A stretch of DNA of 64,000 bases, from NCBI GenBank assembly GCA_029207755.1, contig JARCOQ010000012.1, positions 17,489,679-17,553,678 of the forward strand, written 5' to 3'. Under the pieces are notes generated by a model that had not been told where the DNA came from, did no database searches, and was given only the letters and a program-made list of their open reading frames with translations. Below, in pieces: positions 22,890 to 35,668 of this stretch. The translations under genes and the position numbers were made by a program. The DNA is from Chamaea fasciata (taxonomy: Eukaryota > Chordata > Aves > Passeriformes > Sylviidae). Numbering within the stretch: the first letter of the stretch is position 1; each line of letters starts with the position of its first letter.

Positions 22890-23730
22890 TTGCAGACCAG
22901 TCACTAGTGCTGTCCCCCAAGGTTCAGTAATGGTCCCAGCATTGTTGAATTTATTCATCAGTGGTGGGATAAAGGGCTTAGTGCCTCCTCAGAAAATTCA
23001 CTGGTGACACAAATCTGGGAGGAGGGGCCAAACCCCAAGGGCTATGCAGCCTTTCAGGGACCTTGACAGCTTTGGAAAGGGAAATGCAGGAAAAAAAAAA
23101 AATCTGAAGTTCAGCCAAGGCAAATGCAGGTCCTGCTCCTGGGCAGGAACAAGCCCAGCACCAGCACAGGCTGGGGGGACCTGCTGGAGCAGCTCTGTGG
23201 GGAAGGACTTGGGAGTTCTTGGGGACACGGAGCTGTCCCTGAGCCAGCAGAGTGTCCTGGGGTTCCTGGGGACACAGAGCTGTCCCTGAGCCAGCAGAGT
23301 GTCCTGGGGTTCTTGGGGACACGGAGCTGTCCCTGAGCCAGCAGAGTGTCCTGGGGGTTCTTGGGGACACGGAGCTGTCCCTGAGCCAGCAGAGTGTCCT
23401 GGGGGTTCTTGGGGACACAGAGCTGTCCCTGAGCCAGCAGAGTGTCCTGGGGGTTCTTGGGGACACGGGGCTGTGCCTGAGCCAGCAGAGTGTCCTGGGG
23501 GTTCTTGGGGACACAGAGCTGTCCCTGAGCCAGCAGAGTGTCCTGGGGTTCCTGGGGGACATGGAGCTGTCCCTGAGCCAGCAGAGTGTCCTGGGACCAA
23601 GGAGGCCAAAGGTGCCCTGGGGTCATGGGGAAGAGCCTTGGCAGCAGGTCAGGGAGGGATCCTGCCCCTGTGCCCAGCCCTGGAGGCACCTCTGGAGTGT
23701 TTGTCCAGCTCTGGATCCTCGGCACAGGAG
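22890..23730 (+). mobile_element. CR1 LINE fragment containing a minisatellite
   Basis: Starts in CR1 ORF2 RT sequence (gtcccccaaggttcagtaat at about 22914) and includes a decayed RT active-site region near 22990-23020 that reads F-T-G-D-T where CR1 has an A-D-D box. It then passes KDLGVLGDTELSLSQQ (from about 23204), an eight-unit minisatellite made from that segment, and ends near 23730 after the leucine-rich C-terminal region has begun. The usual CR1 3' end is missing, so the 3' part was lost or the copy is a rearranged piece. A run of 13 A lies at 23090-23102. It is an inverted relative of 6190-7345. Confidence 0.8.
23213..23596 (+). repeat. 8 x 47-48 bp minisatellite inside CR1
   Basis: Eight units of the form ttcttggggacacggagctg plus tccctgagccagcagagtgt plus cctggg, variants differing by cggag/cagag/cgggg and by one G. 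Read in CR1 sense orientation, the first three unit variants occur in the same order as in the array at 6769-7150 and the last unit of both has the ttcctggggga form; the middle units differ. The two arrays therefore descend from one ancestral array. Confidence 0.9.
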
Positions 23731-26700
23731 AAATTCACATCGAGATTCTTTAACCACAAGAAGCCACTTTCCACAATGTCAGTATTTTAGAGAGATAGAA
23801 AAATACAGTATACACTAAGACGTTATGTGAAAATATACGTGTTTAGAAAATGTTGAGACAGCAGAGCAGCTGCATTTCCTGGGCTTATAGCAGCATACAA
23901 AGAAAACCAAGACAATGCCTCAAGACTCCATCAGTGTATTTGAGATATTTACAGAAGCTACAGAATTTTTAACTGAGAATATTGCTTACCAGATTTTAAG
24001 TACATACAATACATTTGATTTGTCAGTTTAATTCTATTTATTTTAAAACTCAAACAGAAGATGATAAAAGTACAATTCTGACCTCACTTGTATTTCCACT
24101 TGCATGTGCTACTCTTCAGTAGAATAAATAAATAATAGCTTTTTCTTTTCCATTTTCCAGGTTCCATCTTTACATAAGCCATATAAATAATTCAAGAGTA
24201 TGGCTGCTTAGCTGCTCTCTGACATACTACCAAGCTTTTTCTTTCTACTCCTAATTTTGTTTATACTGTGGACGTATTAGTGGCAAATAAGTGAATTATT
24301 TACTGCAATCCATACACTAAATGAGAGAAATTCTGTTCTGCCCTATTATAAACTGACTGACAAATACACGTCACATGGAATGGACAAGCATTTACCTATT
24401 CATCTTCTCTTTTGCAATGGAAGCCAGTTAGGTTCCCTGCAAGAATGATGGTGTGTTAATAGAGAAATTAAAATCAATGTGCAGAAATAATTATTTAACT
24501 GATTTCTGGGGAGCTACATTACTGCAAACTCCACCTGAGGGGTGGATACTGGAGCTGAAGGAGATTCCTACACAGTCCCCTGGTGTCCTTTGATGAGTGA
24601 CACAAATGAATGGAGACTGTGGATGATCTCCCTGCACTTTCTAGTACTCCTACAACGATTTCCCTCAATCCTCAGCACAGATCAATGTATCTGAGCACAT
24701 CCACTGCCTAAATTAAGATTTTCAGAACATTTAAAAATTCTCAGAAGCATAGTCACAGAATGCTAAAAAGGTGTGACTGATTAAGCACTGGCAGAATAAG
24801 GTTTTTAATCAAGAAAGAAATGTAGAAAAATTACAGATGCAGTAAAAGTAAAACTCTTCCCTCATTTTGCACATCAGCTTGAAGGCAGGGCTTCAGGCTT
24901 TGGAAACTCAGATTGGCATCACAGGCCGTTCTTCCCCTCAGCCCAATCTTACTGTCTGTGACAATCCAGCACTAGAAACACGGACTCTGTCTCTCAAAAG
25001 TGCTCTGTTCTGGGGATATCCAGCTTCAGATTACTCCTCAGCACTCACCCTCTCCGACAAACTGAGGCCAGGAATGCTGAAAGTCCAGAGTTTGACATGC
25101 CAGTCTGTTGTGCAATGAAAATTTCTTAATAGGATTTAGGCACTGCCACACTACCACCAAAAACACTTTAGTGACTTTTACATCCAATTTCCTCATGGTC
25201 TCATGACACTGTAAGAAGTGATTAATCATTTGCATAATACCAGCAATTTGTATGTATTTCTCCACAATTTCCCACATTTATTAGAATTCCGTTCACATGC
25301 TTGTGACAGAAGATGTTGAAATTTCCTAACAATAAACCTGTTTTTCACCAATGGGAAGGCCTAATCAAGAAGGTACTGAGAGCTTCCCTGAATGACTTCA
25401 ATGTTCAAAGTAATCAGCAACAAAGCTCAGCTCCTGGAGAACCAGGCTGTGGAGATAAATGTGCCTTCTGATGTTTGAACAGGTTCTTGGATGAAGATTT
25501 TTCATCTGTAAAAAGGATAAGGACAATCAACTTCTGCTCAATGTGCACTGGGAGCAGCTGAAATATCTGCTGTATAATACCCATAATTTATTTACTTATA
25601 GTTTAGACAAAAAAAAAATACTTCTCAAATCACCACAAGTGACAGATTTGAGGCAGAGATTTTACTTTTTCTAATGCTTTGAACTGAATAAGGAGAGAAT
25701 AGACTATGCTAGGATAATAACAAAATTTTAAAGAAAAATTTATTAAGTACTTTTCATGTACCTTTTGTGTTTCTCCTTTATATGACTTGAAAACAAACAT
25801 TTTTTCAACTATAACGTAGATCAAATATCTCAATCCTGAACTATTTCAGAGCAGAAATCATATTCAATTTTGAACACCCACAGGCATTAATAAGTGATGC
25901 TGTTGTATGTTATGTGCTATATGTGAATACTCTTACAATCCTATAATGTGTAATTAGTCTGGTTATGCCTTTAGCCAATGATAGACTGAAGCTATAAGAG
26001 GAGGGGTTGTATTGTGTATAACAAATAACATGAAGAGCTTTAAATGACACAGTAATTTAGGAAAATGGATGTAAATTGCTGAAGTTTGTCAGACTTCTAA
26101 AGGAATTCAGTGATTACTTAAATAACAAGCTTAAAATTTTTCAAAACAAAAGGAACAGGAAATCCATTCTCTCAACCCTTTCACAAAATGTTCATACTTC
26201 CAGACCTAAAGCTTCTCCTAAAATAAAATCAAGTCTGAAAAAGATATGCAAGGACAAGCAGAGCAAATATTTTTGTCAAGAGTGTATTGGTGCTGTCCTT
26301 TAATGATGTGAATGAGGAAACATGGAATTCAGGCTCTGCTTATTCTAATTATCTTAATTCCTCACTTTTTACACTGGTCCATGAATATTTCCTTAATTTT
26401 TAGAGATGTGAGATCCCAACCATTTCTTTCTTTGGCTCCATACAGAAATCTCTCACCTCGCATAAAATTGTCAGCAAGAGAATTGGAGGGAGCTAAAACA
26501 ATCTAGCACCCAGAGAGTTCCTCCTGCAATTCCCACCTGGAGCCCTTATCACAGGACAATTCCCATTGTCCATCAGAGACCATGGGAAGGGAGAGGGAGG
26601 TTTGTGGGAGGGCACACACAGAAGCCTGACTATCTTTTCTTGTAGTAGCTCTATTCTAAATTGTTCTTTTAAGATCAAGATTTAAAGTCTAAGTTGAAAA

Positions 26701-28799
26701 TTAGATTCTTTTAGTCTCTCAGGAAAAAAAAAAAAAAAGGAAAAAATAAAACCTCCCTCTTATTCATCAGAAATTTTTGACTAAAGAGCTTCCTCAGAAT
26801 ACGAGAAGTATTTGTTTTGCTCTTTCCTAACAGAAGTGGTTCAACTATAAAATACTGGTAAACAAGTTGCTGTTTGTACAGTAAACATTTCCCTCATGAG
26901 TGCCATCTGACAATATGAAGAAGGAACAGAGAATTTTTATTATGTTTAAGTATCACTCACGTTTATTTCAATTTCAGTAGCACCTATACAAGATTGATTG
27001 TTCACTTCAACTGCAATTCCTTGCCTGAAGTTCAAGAGAAGGACAAACCAGGATCAACAAGATCCTGATCAGCATCAACAACATAAAATCAAGGAACTCA
27101 GATTCTTATATTCCTGGGATTAACTGGCAAGATTAATTCTGGATTTAATATTAACTTCTCTATAACTATATTCTTTCCTACAGCTATAGACAACTGAGGC
27201 CATATCCTTCCATAGATAATTCACAAAAGGCTGCTTAGCTGGAAACAACTGCAACTCTCACAAATTTTAGAAGTTAAGCTGTTTTTTCCTCTGAACCATT
27301 TGCAAACCATTTACAAATTCCTGCAAGGTTGGGTTTCTTGGGATTGTTTTTTTGTTGCTGTTGTTTTGATATTTTTTCCAGTTCTTTATTCTTTGGAATA
27401 AATGGAGGCATTAATCGTCTATCTGCAGCAGCTTAGAATGCTCAGAAGAAATACTGAATTTTGGGCTTTAGTGCTTGGTACTCCCTATTCTAATTCAAAA
27501 GTGATAATTCTGGAGATAAAAAAAATTTAGAAGCACCTACTGCTTATTTAAATTTTTAATTCCATTTCTAACTAGGATAATGTATTTCAAGAGTCTTTTT
27601 GTTTTCACAGTGGAGAGGGATATTGTATAGTTACATCACATGATCTCAAAGGTTTCATGCTTATCTTTCTTTATTCCCCCCACTGTATAAAGTTTTTATA
27701 TTTGGCCCTGTCACATGAAATACAACCATATTAAGAACAATTAAGTGCTTTCCAGTGCATTAGGATGTATACTGCTGCATAAAAGTAAACCAAACTAATT
27801 GCCTGGCTTTGATTGACTGTGTTGCTGTATTTGCTCAGAAAAGGAATGCTCAGCGCCTGCAATATTGTCACTTTTAAACCAGACCCAGGGTAATATGTGT
27901 TTTTGTATGAGAATAATACATTAAATTAATAACCACATTACAATCACACAGATTTAAAATACTGCTTACCCATGGCACTAAGAGGATTCCTTTCATCTAA
28001 AAAGAATATTTAAAAATTAAAATATGATTTCACAAGCATTAATCTGTTTCTTGTGCAGGCCCATAAGGCACATTCTAAGTGCTTTAATGCATCCCTGAGC
28101 CGGTGGTTTATATGATAAGATGAGGTTATAATGAGCCACTTCCTAACAATACAATGTACTTGTGTGTTATTGCAATGTATCTTTGCTTGGGAGCAATGTG
28201 GAACTCTCATAAAAGAAATAACTATCAGCAACATAAAATAAAACAAAATACAAATTTCGTACCATTAGCCTTTGCAGGTTAGCATTTGTGTTACATTTGT
28301 GTTGCATCTATAGCCTCTGTTTCCTTAGCAAAAATCAGTGTAAGTCACATGCTCCCTTTCAGGATCCTCCCACAAGTGAAGACCTTCTTGAGGAAAAAAA
28401 AAATCTTGTACTTTATAATGCGTGCTGGCTTTGGGGCCCTCCCAACTCTTTGCAGCAATGAAGTGGTACAGATGAGACTCCACACACACTTGATAAGATC
28501 TTCAGTGCCCATTTAGGAGCTGTATTAAGGCTCCCCCACAGTTAAAATGGTTCTGCATTCACAGCTATTCACATCTTAGCATAAAAATGCCAATGTTTTA
28601 ATAATCAAATGTACTAGGAACTGTTCAGCATGCTTGTGGCTACTGTCACAGGCAGTGCTGTCACAAATAAGGGGCTCTAAACTGCACTCCTTGTTCCAGC
28701 ACACAGCCACTGTGCTAAGGGACCAGACTGATGTTTTCCTTTGAAATGTTCAACACTCCTACATGTTCTTTAAAGAGGAGTGAAAATAGTTTTGATGTA
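23731..28799. other. AT-rich unique DNA, no gene seen
   Basis: About 5 kb without a recognisable gene or repeat family. Low-complexity spots: A-runs at 25610-25618 and 26725-26739, and a T/G-rich patch at 27330-27380. Short open frames (60-83 codons) show no domain or signal. Confidence 0.55.
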
Positions 28800-29318
28800 G
28801 AATCACAGAATAGTTCAGGCTGGAATGATTCTCATTCCACCCCTGCCATGGGCAGGGACACCTCCCACTGTCCCAGGCTGCTCCAAGCCCCAATGTCCAA
28901 CCTGGCCTTGGACACTGCCAGGGATCCAGGGGCAGCCACAGCTGCTCTGGGCACCCTGTGCCAGGGCCTGCCCACCCTGCCAGGGAACAATTCCTGCCCA
29001 AGATCCCATCCAGCCCTGCCCTCTGGCACTGGCAGCCATTCCCTGGGCCCTGGCCCTCCAGCCCTTGGCAATTGTCTCTCTCCATCTCTCCTGCAGCTCC
29101 TTCAGGCCCTGCAAGGCCACCCTGAGCTCAGCCCAAAGCTTCTCCTTCCTGTCCAGGTGAACAATCCCAGCCATGCCAGCCTTTCCTCCCAGCAGAGCTG
29201 CTCCATCCCTCTGCTCATCCTGCTGCCTATTCTAGACTTGCTCAAGCAATTCCACATCCCTCCTGTGTTTGGGACCCCAGGACTGGACACAGCATTCCAG
29301 GTGTGCGCTACACACCAG
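28800..29318 (-). mobile_element. CR1 LINE 3' portion
   Basis: Begins with the reverse-complement 3' end (aatcacagaatagttcaggc) and is nearly identical to 4085-4582 over roughly 28850-29215. It extends a little further into ORF2 (ggactggacacagcattcca at about 29280) before truncation near 29318. Recent insertion of the same subfamily is inferred from the low divergence. Confidence 0.85.
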
Positions 29319-29396
29319 AAATGACTGGTTTATCTGATCCTTTACCCAAAGCTTACATTAGGAAACGTGGCATTCCAGAACTAGCAGCATTCAATG

Positions 29397-29530
29397 CTTT
29401 TTTGGTTTGGTTTTTTTTTTTTTTTGGTTGGTTGATTATTTTAGGGTGATTTTTGTGGGGTTTTTTTTCCTCCTTTTTTAGTTGTTTTGGGGGGGGGGGG
29501 GGTTGTTGTTGTTTTGTTTGTTAGTTTTTG
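29397..29530. repeat. T/G low-complexity tract with G14 run
   Basis: T-runs up to 15 or more, GGTT patches and 14 consecutive G at 29489-29502, followed by GTT repeats. It follows the CR1 end by about 80 bases. Confidence 0.85.
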
Positions 29531-30473
29531 AGAAAAACACAAAGTGTGCATCATTCTAGAACAGGAACACTATATACTAAACTACAGTGATTCTTCCATA
29601 AAGATTGCTTTTCATGTATTTTCACTATACCAGTATAAATAATTTACATATTTATGTATCATTGACCAGGACATGTGAAACCTAATGTTTGCTATTAATA
29701 TGAAATTATTCACATACCCTGAGTCTTATTTGAAAGAGGCTTACAGAAATTATCATTGCCGCCCCTCCCTGAAAGGACCAAGTCTGTAAAGACAAAGAAA
29801 CAGGCTAAGAAATGCAAAACAAGGTGGGAGCCAATTCTTTCCATCTCTAATGCCACCTGCTATCAGTGCAGGAGCACATCTATGCAACTGTACCATTGTG
29901 AAAGTCCCATACACTTCCACAGCTCTACCACCTGCAGAACAGGAATTGTGTTCTCTGCTTGATACATGACTGCAGAGGGGCTGGAGCAGTGCAGGGTTCA
30001 TGCAAAATTAAAAGGAAAGCAGAGATATTTATCCAAAGAGGTTACACTGAAATTTGACACAAATTCTTGCTAGAAACGTTCCTGACCTCAGCACAAAGTG
30101 ACCAGTTTTCCCCGTTGGTTTCCAGCCCTGTGAAAGAATTCACACCCACAGCACCTGCTCAGGATGTCCCATGAGAGTCTCTGAAAGAGTGAGGGAATGC
30201 TTTCAGTTTTAGAAACTGAAAGACTCCAGGAATATTTGTTTCTCAGTTTACATTCCCCATTCCTTGATGGCACCTATGCTGACTTTTACAGCTCTCATGC
30301 TACACAGACTGTAGATACTCAGGATCAGTCTGTTAGCAAAGTGCAGTTCCCTACCAGGTGCAGTCTCTGCTTACCACTGGCTTTCCTAACTTCTCAATCC
30401 ATTTGCAATCGGTGACTGAATCCTTATCACTGCCATTGCTTCCTGCTTCTTATATGTAAATCTGTGGGGTACA

Positions 30474-30540
30474 GACATTAAAGACAGATCACAGGCATCA
30501 TACAGTGAGTGTATGATGTGTGTGATCTGTCTCTAATGAC
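30474..30540. other. 67-nt near-perfect hairpin, candidate small-RNA precursor
   Basis: Left arm 30474-30504 and right arm 30510-30540 pair around the 5-base loop gtgag. Of 31 positions, 27 are Watson-Crick pairs and one is G-T; mismatches are at 30475/30539, 30481/30533 and 30494/30520. The inner 23-bp part (30482-30504 with 30510-30532) has a single mismatch and one wobble. Length and mismatch pattern resemble a pre-miRNA, though the 5-base loop is short. No known miRNA is recognised. Alternatives are a short palindromic transposon remnant or a palindromic duplication. Confidence 0.55.
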
Positions 30541-32013
30541 AAAGGGTCATCTGAACAACAGGCTACATTTGCTGCTCCTCTGAAGAGCACAAACACCTCA
30601 GTCAAGCCTCCAAAAACACCATCTTCCCTTTCTCCTCTGAGAAAAGGAGAGGAGGAAGACAGAAACTGAGCATGCAGAGATCTCTTGGGTTCCAGGGGGA
30701 TGAGCAGTCTCAAGAAACAGCAGATTTCCTTCTCTCACACACCAGGGCACCTCTGGGAGTTGGGCTGGATGGAAGCACAGCAAACCCAATGCACGACTCT
30801 GGAAAAAGCCACAGTGGGCACAATCAAATCTGCATTTTCTTCACAATCACACCAGTTGCTTGTCCAGTAGATTCTCATCAAGAATTAAATCTAAATATAG
30901 CATTGCCTTCTGAGTAAAGACCATATTAAAGTATTTGAAATGTCAAACATGTAAAATAATTATAGCATCATGTTGATTACATATTTATAAGTCTCCTTTT
31001 CAAAGGTGCAAAGAAATCATGCAGCAAGCCTCTCAAGACTTGTTGTACCAACAAGCTAAAACTAAGATTATAGCACCATCTACTGATTTGCTTCTTAATT
31101 TTTACTGAAACAACTACGCAGTTTTCCCATTTGAAGCCAAAAAGAATAGTGCAGGCAGAAAACAAATTTATAGTCCTACTGAACGTGTTTTTACAATAGG
31201 AGAAAAACACCTCCCAGATGGCAGGAGCAGTTTTGTTTGGGAGTACATGGATTGCGCACAGCCCATGGGCTATTCATTAAAATAAAACCAGAGGGTCACA
31301 GAATTCAAATCAGTGAGAACCAGCAGCAATTGAAGCATCAGCATGAACACTTTAGAGCCAAGACAGAGATGTCTAAAAGTAAAATAGCAAAATTAAAAAA
31401 AAAAAAAAACACAACTTAAAAAACAGGGAAAACAAATAAAACCCAAAAATAATTTTTTAAAAACTGAAAATTCACCCAAGAAAATGCACATTAAAAAAAA
31501 AAAAACCTCATACAGGGTAAAGCATATTTAAGATCGTTTTTAGCTACTTTTTCATTCTGAACCACTCCTTTCTATCTCTACTTGATTCTTATATTAATTC
31601 TTAATATCTTTAATTTGTGAAGCATTCAAAAGGGAATTGAGCACTATATTCTTAAACTCTAAATTATCTCTTTTGATTCTCAAAGTCTGGTAAGCATAAG
31701 GAAATAATTCACAGTAATAATCATTTGTCAGTAATATTCAAAGACAACCTCATTTTGGCCTGAAAGCATCAATTCAAAAGATGAGGCCCACCTGGAATTC
31801 CCTATGTTGTACTGTTGGGGTTTTAAACATGGGCTACCCACTGAGAATAAGCCTATTTTGGATATCTGTGGCAGTGCTTTTCCCTAGATTTCTTTTTTTG
31901 GTGCAAATACTATGTTGATGAAAAGAATTAGATTGTAATTGTCCCTAATGAACAGCCCAGGACAAGAGAAGCCCTGATGGTATTCACACCAAGCAAAAGA
32001 GCAACAACAAAGA

Positions 32014-32014
32014 T

Positions 32015-32065
<51 letters not shown>
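32014..32065. repeat. (ATAG)n microsatellite
   Basis: About 12-13 uninterrupted ATAG/GATA units, long enough to be length-polymorphic. Confidence 0.97.
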
Positions 32066-33451
32066 TTAATCAAATACAGATGCTATAGACTGAATGAGAA
32101 GTGATATTTGATTGAATTAAAACCTGTGACAAGTAATGCTAGCGGAAGATATTTAATTGTAATAGGTCATGGCTTGGGGAACACTTAACAGCATCCATAA
32201 GAAACTGAAATTTTTGTAAGAGAAAACACTTTTTGATCCTGGTTTGTCCATTTCCTAAATTCATGTAGTTTTATTTATATGAATACAGATTTAGGTCTTT
32301 ATTAGTGGTGCTTGATTCCCTGTGCCTTCATATTTTGACTAAAATCTAGTGAAAAATTTGTTTGTATAATAAAACAAAACACCATTGAGGAATATCAAGT
32401 TACAATTAAAAAAGCTTAAAAGAAATTATATTTTGAATCCCTATACTTTAACCAGACAATGGAATTTCAAAATAAAGCTGGAAATATTAACTATTAATCT
32501 AGAAGACCTGCAAGATGTGCCTCTAAGCATGATTGTTCTTTCTTTTTAAAATTCCCTCTTAAAAAGAATTGCCCAACACTGGCATAAACCCAAATTAACA
32601 AAGTCATTAGTTAAAAATATGTTTGTGGGGTTTTTTTAAGTAAATAGTCATAGTCTGTTTAAGTAATGAAGAAAAAGGAACAACGCATTTGATTGTTTTG
32701 CCCTTTTCACAAGCTAAAACTCTTTCCAAGGGTGCAGGGCAAAAATTATCCATTACTGCAATGTAGGAAGTAGACAACTAGCGACACAAGAAACAAATGT
32801 TATTTGAATCATTGCTCTCAAATGTATTAGATTCTCAAAAACACTGGAATTGTTTCTGTTGGGTTTTTGGGTTTTTTTAAGAAGCAGCTTTTTGAATCTA
32901 CAGCATTCATACACGTTTCTGATGAATTTAGCAAAGCACCCAGGACTTGTCAGTGAACTGACAAGGCATGAGCTCGGTGAGGGACAGCAGACAACTCCAC
33001 AGCCAGACATCTCCAGATCCTGCCAAAGCAGACAAGGGGAGCAGCACCGCAGGTCACGCTCACAGCTAAAGGCAGCTGCAAACAAAGCTTTCAAAACAAA
33101 ACCCTCCAGGCAGTGCATCAGACTGTGGAGAGGAGCTGTGAACTCAGAACTGCTCTGTAAAAACTCCAAATCGAAATGAATTTTAGGAAAAGTGTGCCAG
33201 ACCTTCCCCTCCCCCTTGTGCTGCTCCTGGGAGCTATAAGACAATACAAATGCAATTTGCACTTGAACCAGATGTTTCAACCTGAGGCAATGTAAAATTA
33301 TTTCCTATTCCTTAGCACTCCTCTAATGGATTCGCAACACTGCAGTGCTTTTCTGAAGTGCTACAGGTAGACAAATTTGGCTGAAAAAAAGTGTGTGCCT
33401 TCTACAGCAGTTGTAAAGCATCTCCTTGGACAGAAGCGAGGGAAATTCCCA

Positions 33452-33618
33452 GAATCACTGAAGATTTTGGGCTGGAAGGGACCTTAAAGCTCGTCCAATG
33501 CTACTCCTGCCCTGTGCAGGGAGACATTTCACCTTCTCACCATCCCAGGGAGCTCCAAGCCCAGTCCAGCCTCGCCTTGGACACTTCCAGGGATGCAGGA
33601 GCAATCACAGCTTCTATA
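33452..33618 (-). mobile_element. CR1 LINE 3' end, short fragment
   Basis: Reverse-complement CR1 end with ttgggctggaagggacctta at about 33467, continuing through a diverged copy of the 3' UTR to gcaggagcaatcacagcttc. More diverged than the other copies. Confidence 0.75.
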
Positions 33619-34749
33619 TGATCTAATATGAAGTTCTGTGCTAAAAAAACACTGCCCTTTTGGCAGGTTATCAAACTGCTGGCACGGAAAGAATAGTCTT
33701 TCAATTTTTTGATCTGACCTGTATCTAAAAGCTGCCATGGTAAGGCAGGTTTAGCCCCAGCCACTGAAGTCCGTTCTTTTTCCTCCCAGTTTTCTCTGTA
33801 AGGTATTCTCTGCCCTTATTTTGCCTTATAAATTCTGACATATTTGGCCTACTTTTTATAACAGTTATGGATATCTCTTTAAATTAATAAGCAATTTTAA
33901 AACAAAACTAAATTCAAAAGTGTGCCTGGACTATGGATTGCAGCAGCTGCCTATAGCTATAGATATTAATACATCTTTTTTAAATTCTCTGAATAAACAT
34001 TACAGACTTGCATTTACATCATTATCTTTAATGCTAATTTTAGACCTTAGTTCTAATGGCTTCATGGAGACTTGTAAAACTTCTTTCCTCTAAGAGCGTT
34101 TACATGTGGGGTTTCATTCTTTTCTCCGGTTTCTTTTTTCGGTTGCAAATGCCATGACCCCCAATGATCCTGCACAGAACACTTCTCATGTACATCATGA
34201 CAAGGGTAACAATGCAGGCTGCCAGTTCCCACCGCACACCAATGGAATTTTATATGTGCTACCTACAGCATTTCACTGCGTGACTGAAGTGGTACCCAAC
34301 TCTGAAATACCAAGAGTCCTGAGAGGTTGTGTCGGTGATAAAATAATGAGCTGCAGGTTTCTGTGCTCTTTAGGGTTAAAAACACCAGAAAAAATGAAAT
34401 CATGTTGTAGGAATAAATTAACAAGGCTCATTACTTTCTATTGATTCATCTATTTACCATCAGCATTTCAAATTCCACTCCTCTGCTAATTGCAATAGTC
34501 ATCGTTTGTCTCCTTTATCCCTCCCACTGCTAAGTTACCCAGATCATCCCTCATGCTTCCAGCAGCTACAAAGCAGCATGTGCACTTCTGCTCTTATGGT
34601 GGAAAAAAATACATTCCCTGTACAGTTCCTGAATCTCACTGCCTACTGTGCTCTAGGAACCCGAGCCTTACTGCACGTATGCTGGGGAAATTCTGTTATA
34701 ATTACATCACTGATGATGGGGTGGTTCCACATCCTGCTGGCAGCTAAGG
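33619..34749. other. AT-rich unique DNA, no gene seen
   Basis: No repeat family or coding domain recognised. A 112-codon open frame at 34106-34444 has no protein-like features and no supporting context. Confidence 0.5.
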
Positions 34750-35668
34750 AGGTTCTCTGGGGAGCACTGCTGCGCTCGGTCCTGTTCAACATCTTCATGG
34801 ATGATCTGGAAGAGGAAACTGGGGGCACCCTCAGTCAGTGCGCAGATAACATCAGGTTGGGTGGGAGTGCGGAGCTGCTGGAGGGCAGGAAGGCTCTGCA
34901 GAGGGATCTGGACAGGCTGGATCCACGGGCGGAGGGACAGCAGGGCCAAGTGCCAGGTCCTGCCCTGGGGTCACCCCAAGCCCATGGAGCCGGGCTGGGG
35001 CAGAGGGGCTGGAGAGCAGCTGGGAAAGGCCCTGGGGGTGCTGGTGCCAGGGGCTGGACACGAGCCCAGGGGTGCCAGAGGCCAGTGGCCCCTGGCTGTG
35101 CCAGCCCTGGGGCGGCAGCAGGCCCAGGGCAGGGCCCGTCCCCTGTGCCGGCCCTGCGGAGGGACCCCGAGGGCCGTGCCCAGCTCTGCGCCCTCACAGA
35201 GATGGACACGGAGGGGCTGGGGGTGCCCAGGGAAGGGAACGGAGATGGGGAAGGGGCTGGAGCCCCAGGAGGGGCCGAGGGAGCTGGGAAAGGGGCCCAG
35301 CCTGGAGAAAAGGAGGCTCAGGGGGGACCTGGTGGCTCTGCACAAGCCCCTGACAGGAGGGGACAGCCGGGGGGTCGGGCTCTGCTCCCAGGGAACAGGG
35401 ACAGGAGCAGAGGGAACGGCCTCAGGCGGGGCCAGGGCAGGCTCAGCTTGGACAACAGCAGGAATTTCTGCATGGAAAGGGTGCTCAGGCCTTGGCAGGG
35501 GCTGCCCAGGGAGGTTTGGAGTGCCCGTCCCTGGAGGTGTCCCAGGAAGGGCTGGAGGTGGCACTGAGTGCTCTGGGCTGGGGACAAGGTGGGGACGGGG
35601 CACAGCTGGGACTCCATGGCCTGGGAGGGCTTCTCCAGCCTCACTGGTTCTATGAGTCCTGCACCAGC
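34750..35668 (+). mobile_element. CR1 LINE: ORF2 C-terminus and 3' UTR
   Basis: The plus-strand frame reads [20 protein letters not shown], which is CR1 reverse-transcriptase sequence, then C-A-D-N at about 34840 where the family has an A-D-D catalytic box, then a stop-free but scrambled continuation. GC-rich 3' sequence follows and the copy ends with the CR1 3' signature (cctcactggttctatgag, about 35639). It is 5'-truncated at about 34750. The 353-codon frame at 34506-35567 joins unrelated 5' sequence to this element and is not a gene. The inner part matches the CR1 at 11083-11605 in reverse. Confidence 0.85.

Larger units (their letters stand above)
29531..33451. other. AT-rich unique DNA with a hairpin and a microsatellite
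   Basis: No gene is recognised. Structures inside are listed separately (hairpin 30474-30540, GATA repeat 32014-32065). Runs of 12-13 A near 31395-31409 and 31493-31505 flank an A-rich 120-bp stretch. Confidence 0.55.

Noticed and set aside
34506..35567. 353-codon plus-strand frame
   Set aside because: Its 5' third is unique non-coding sequence and the rest is CR1 ORF2 remnant and GC-rich 3' sequence; no independent gene.
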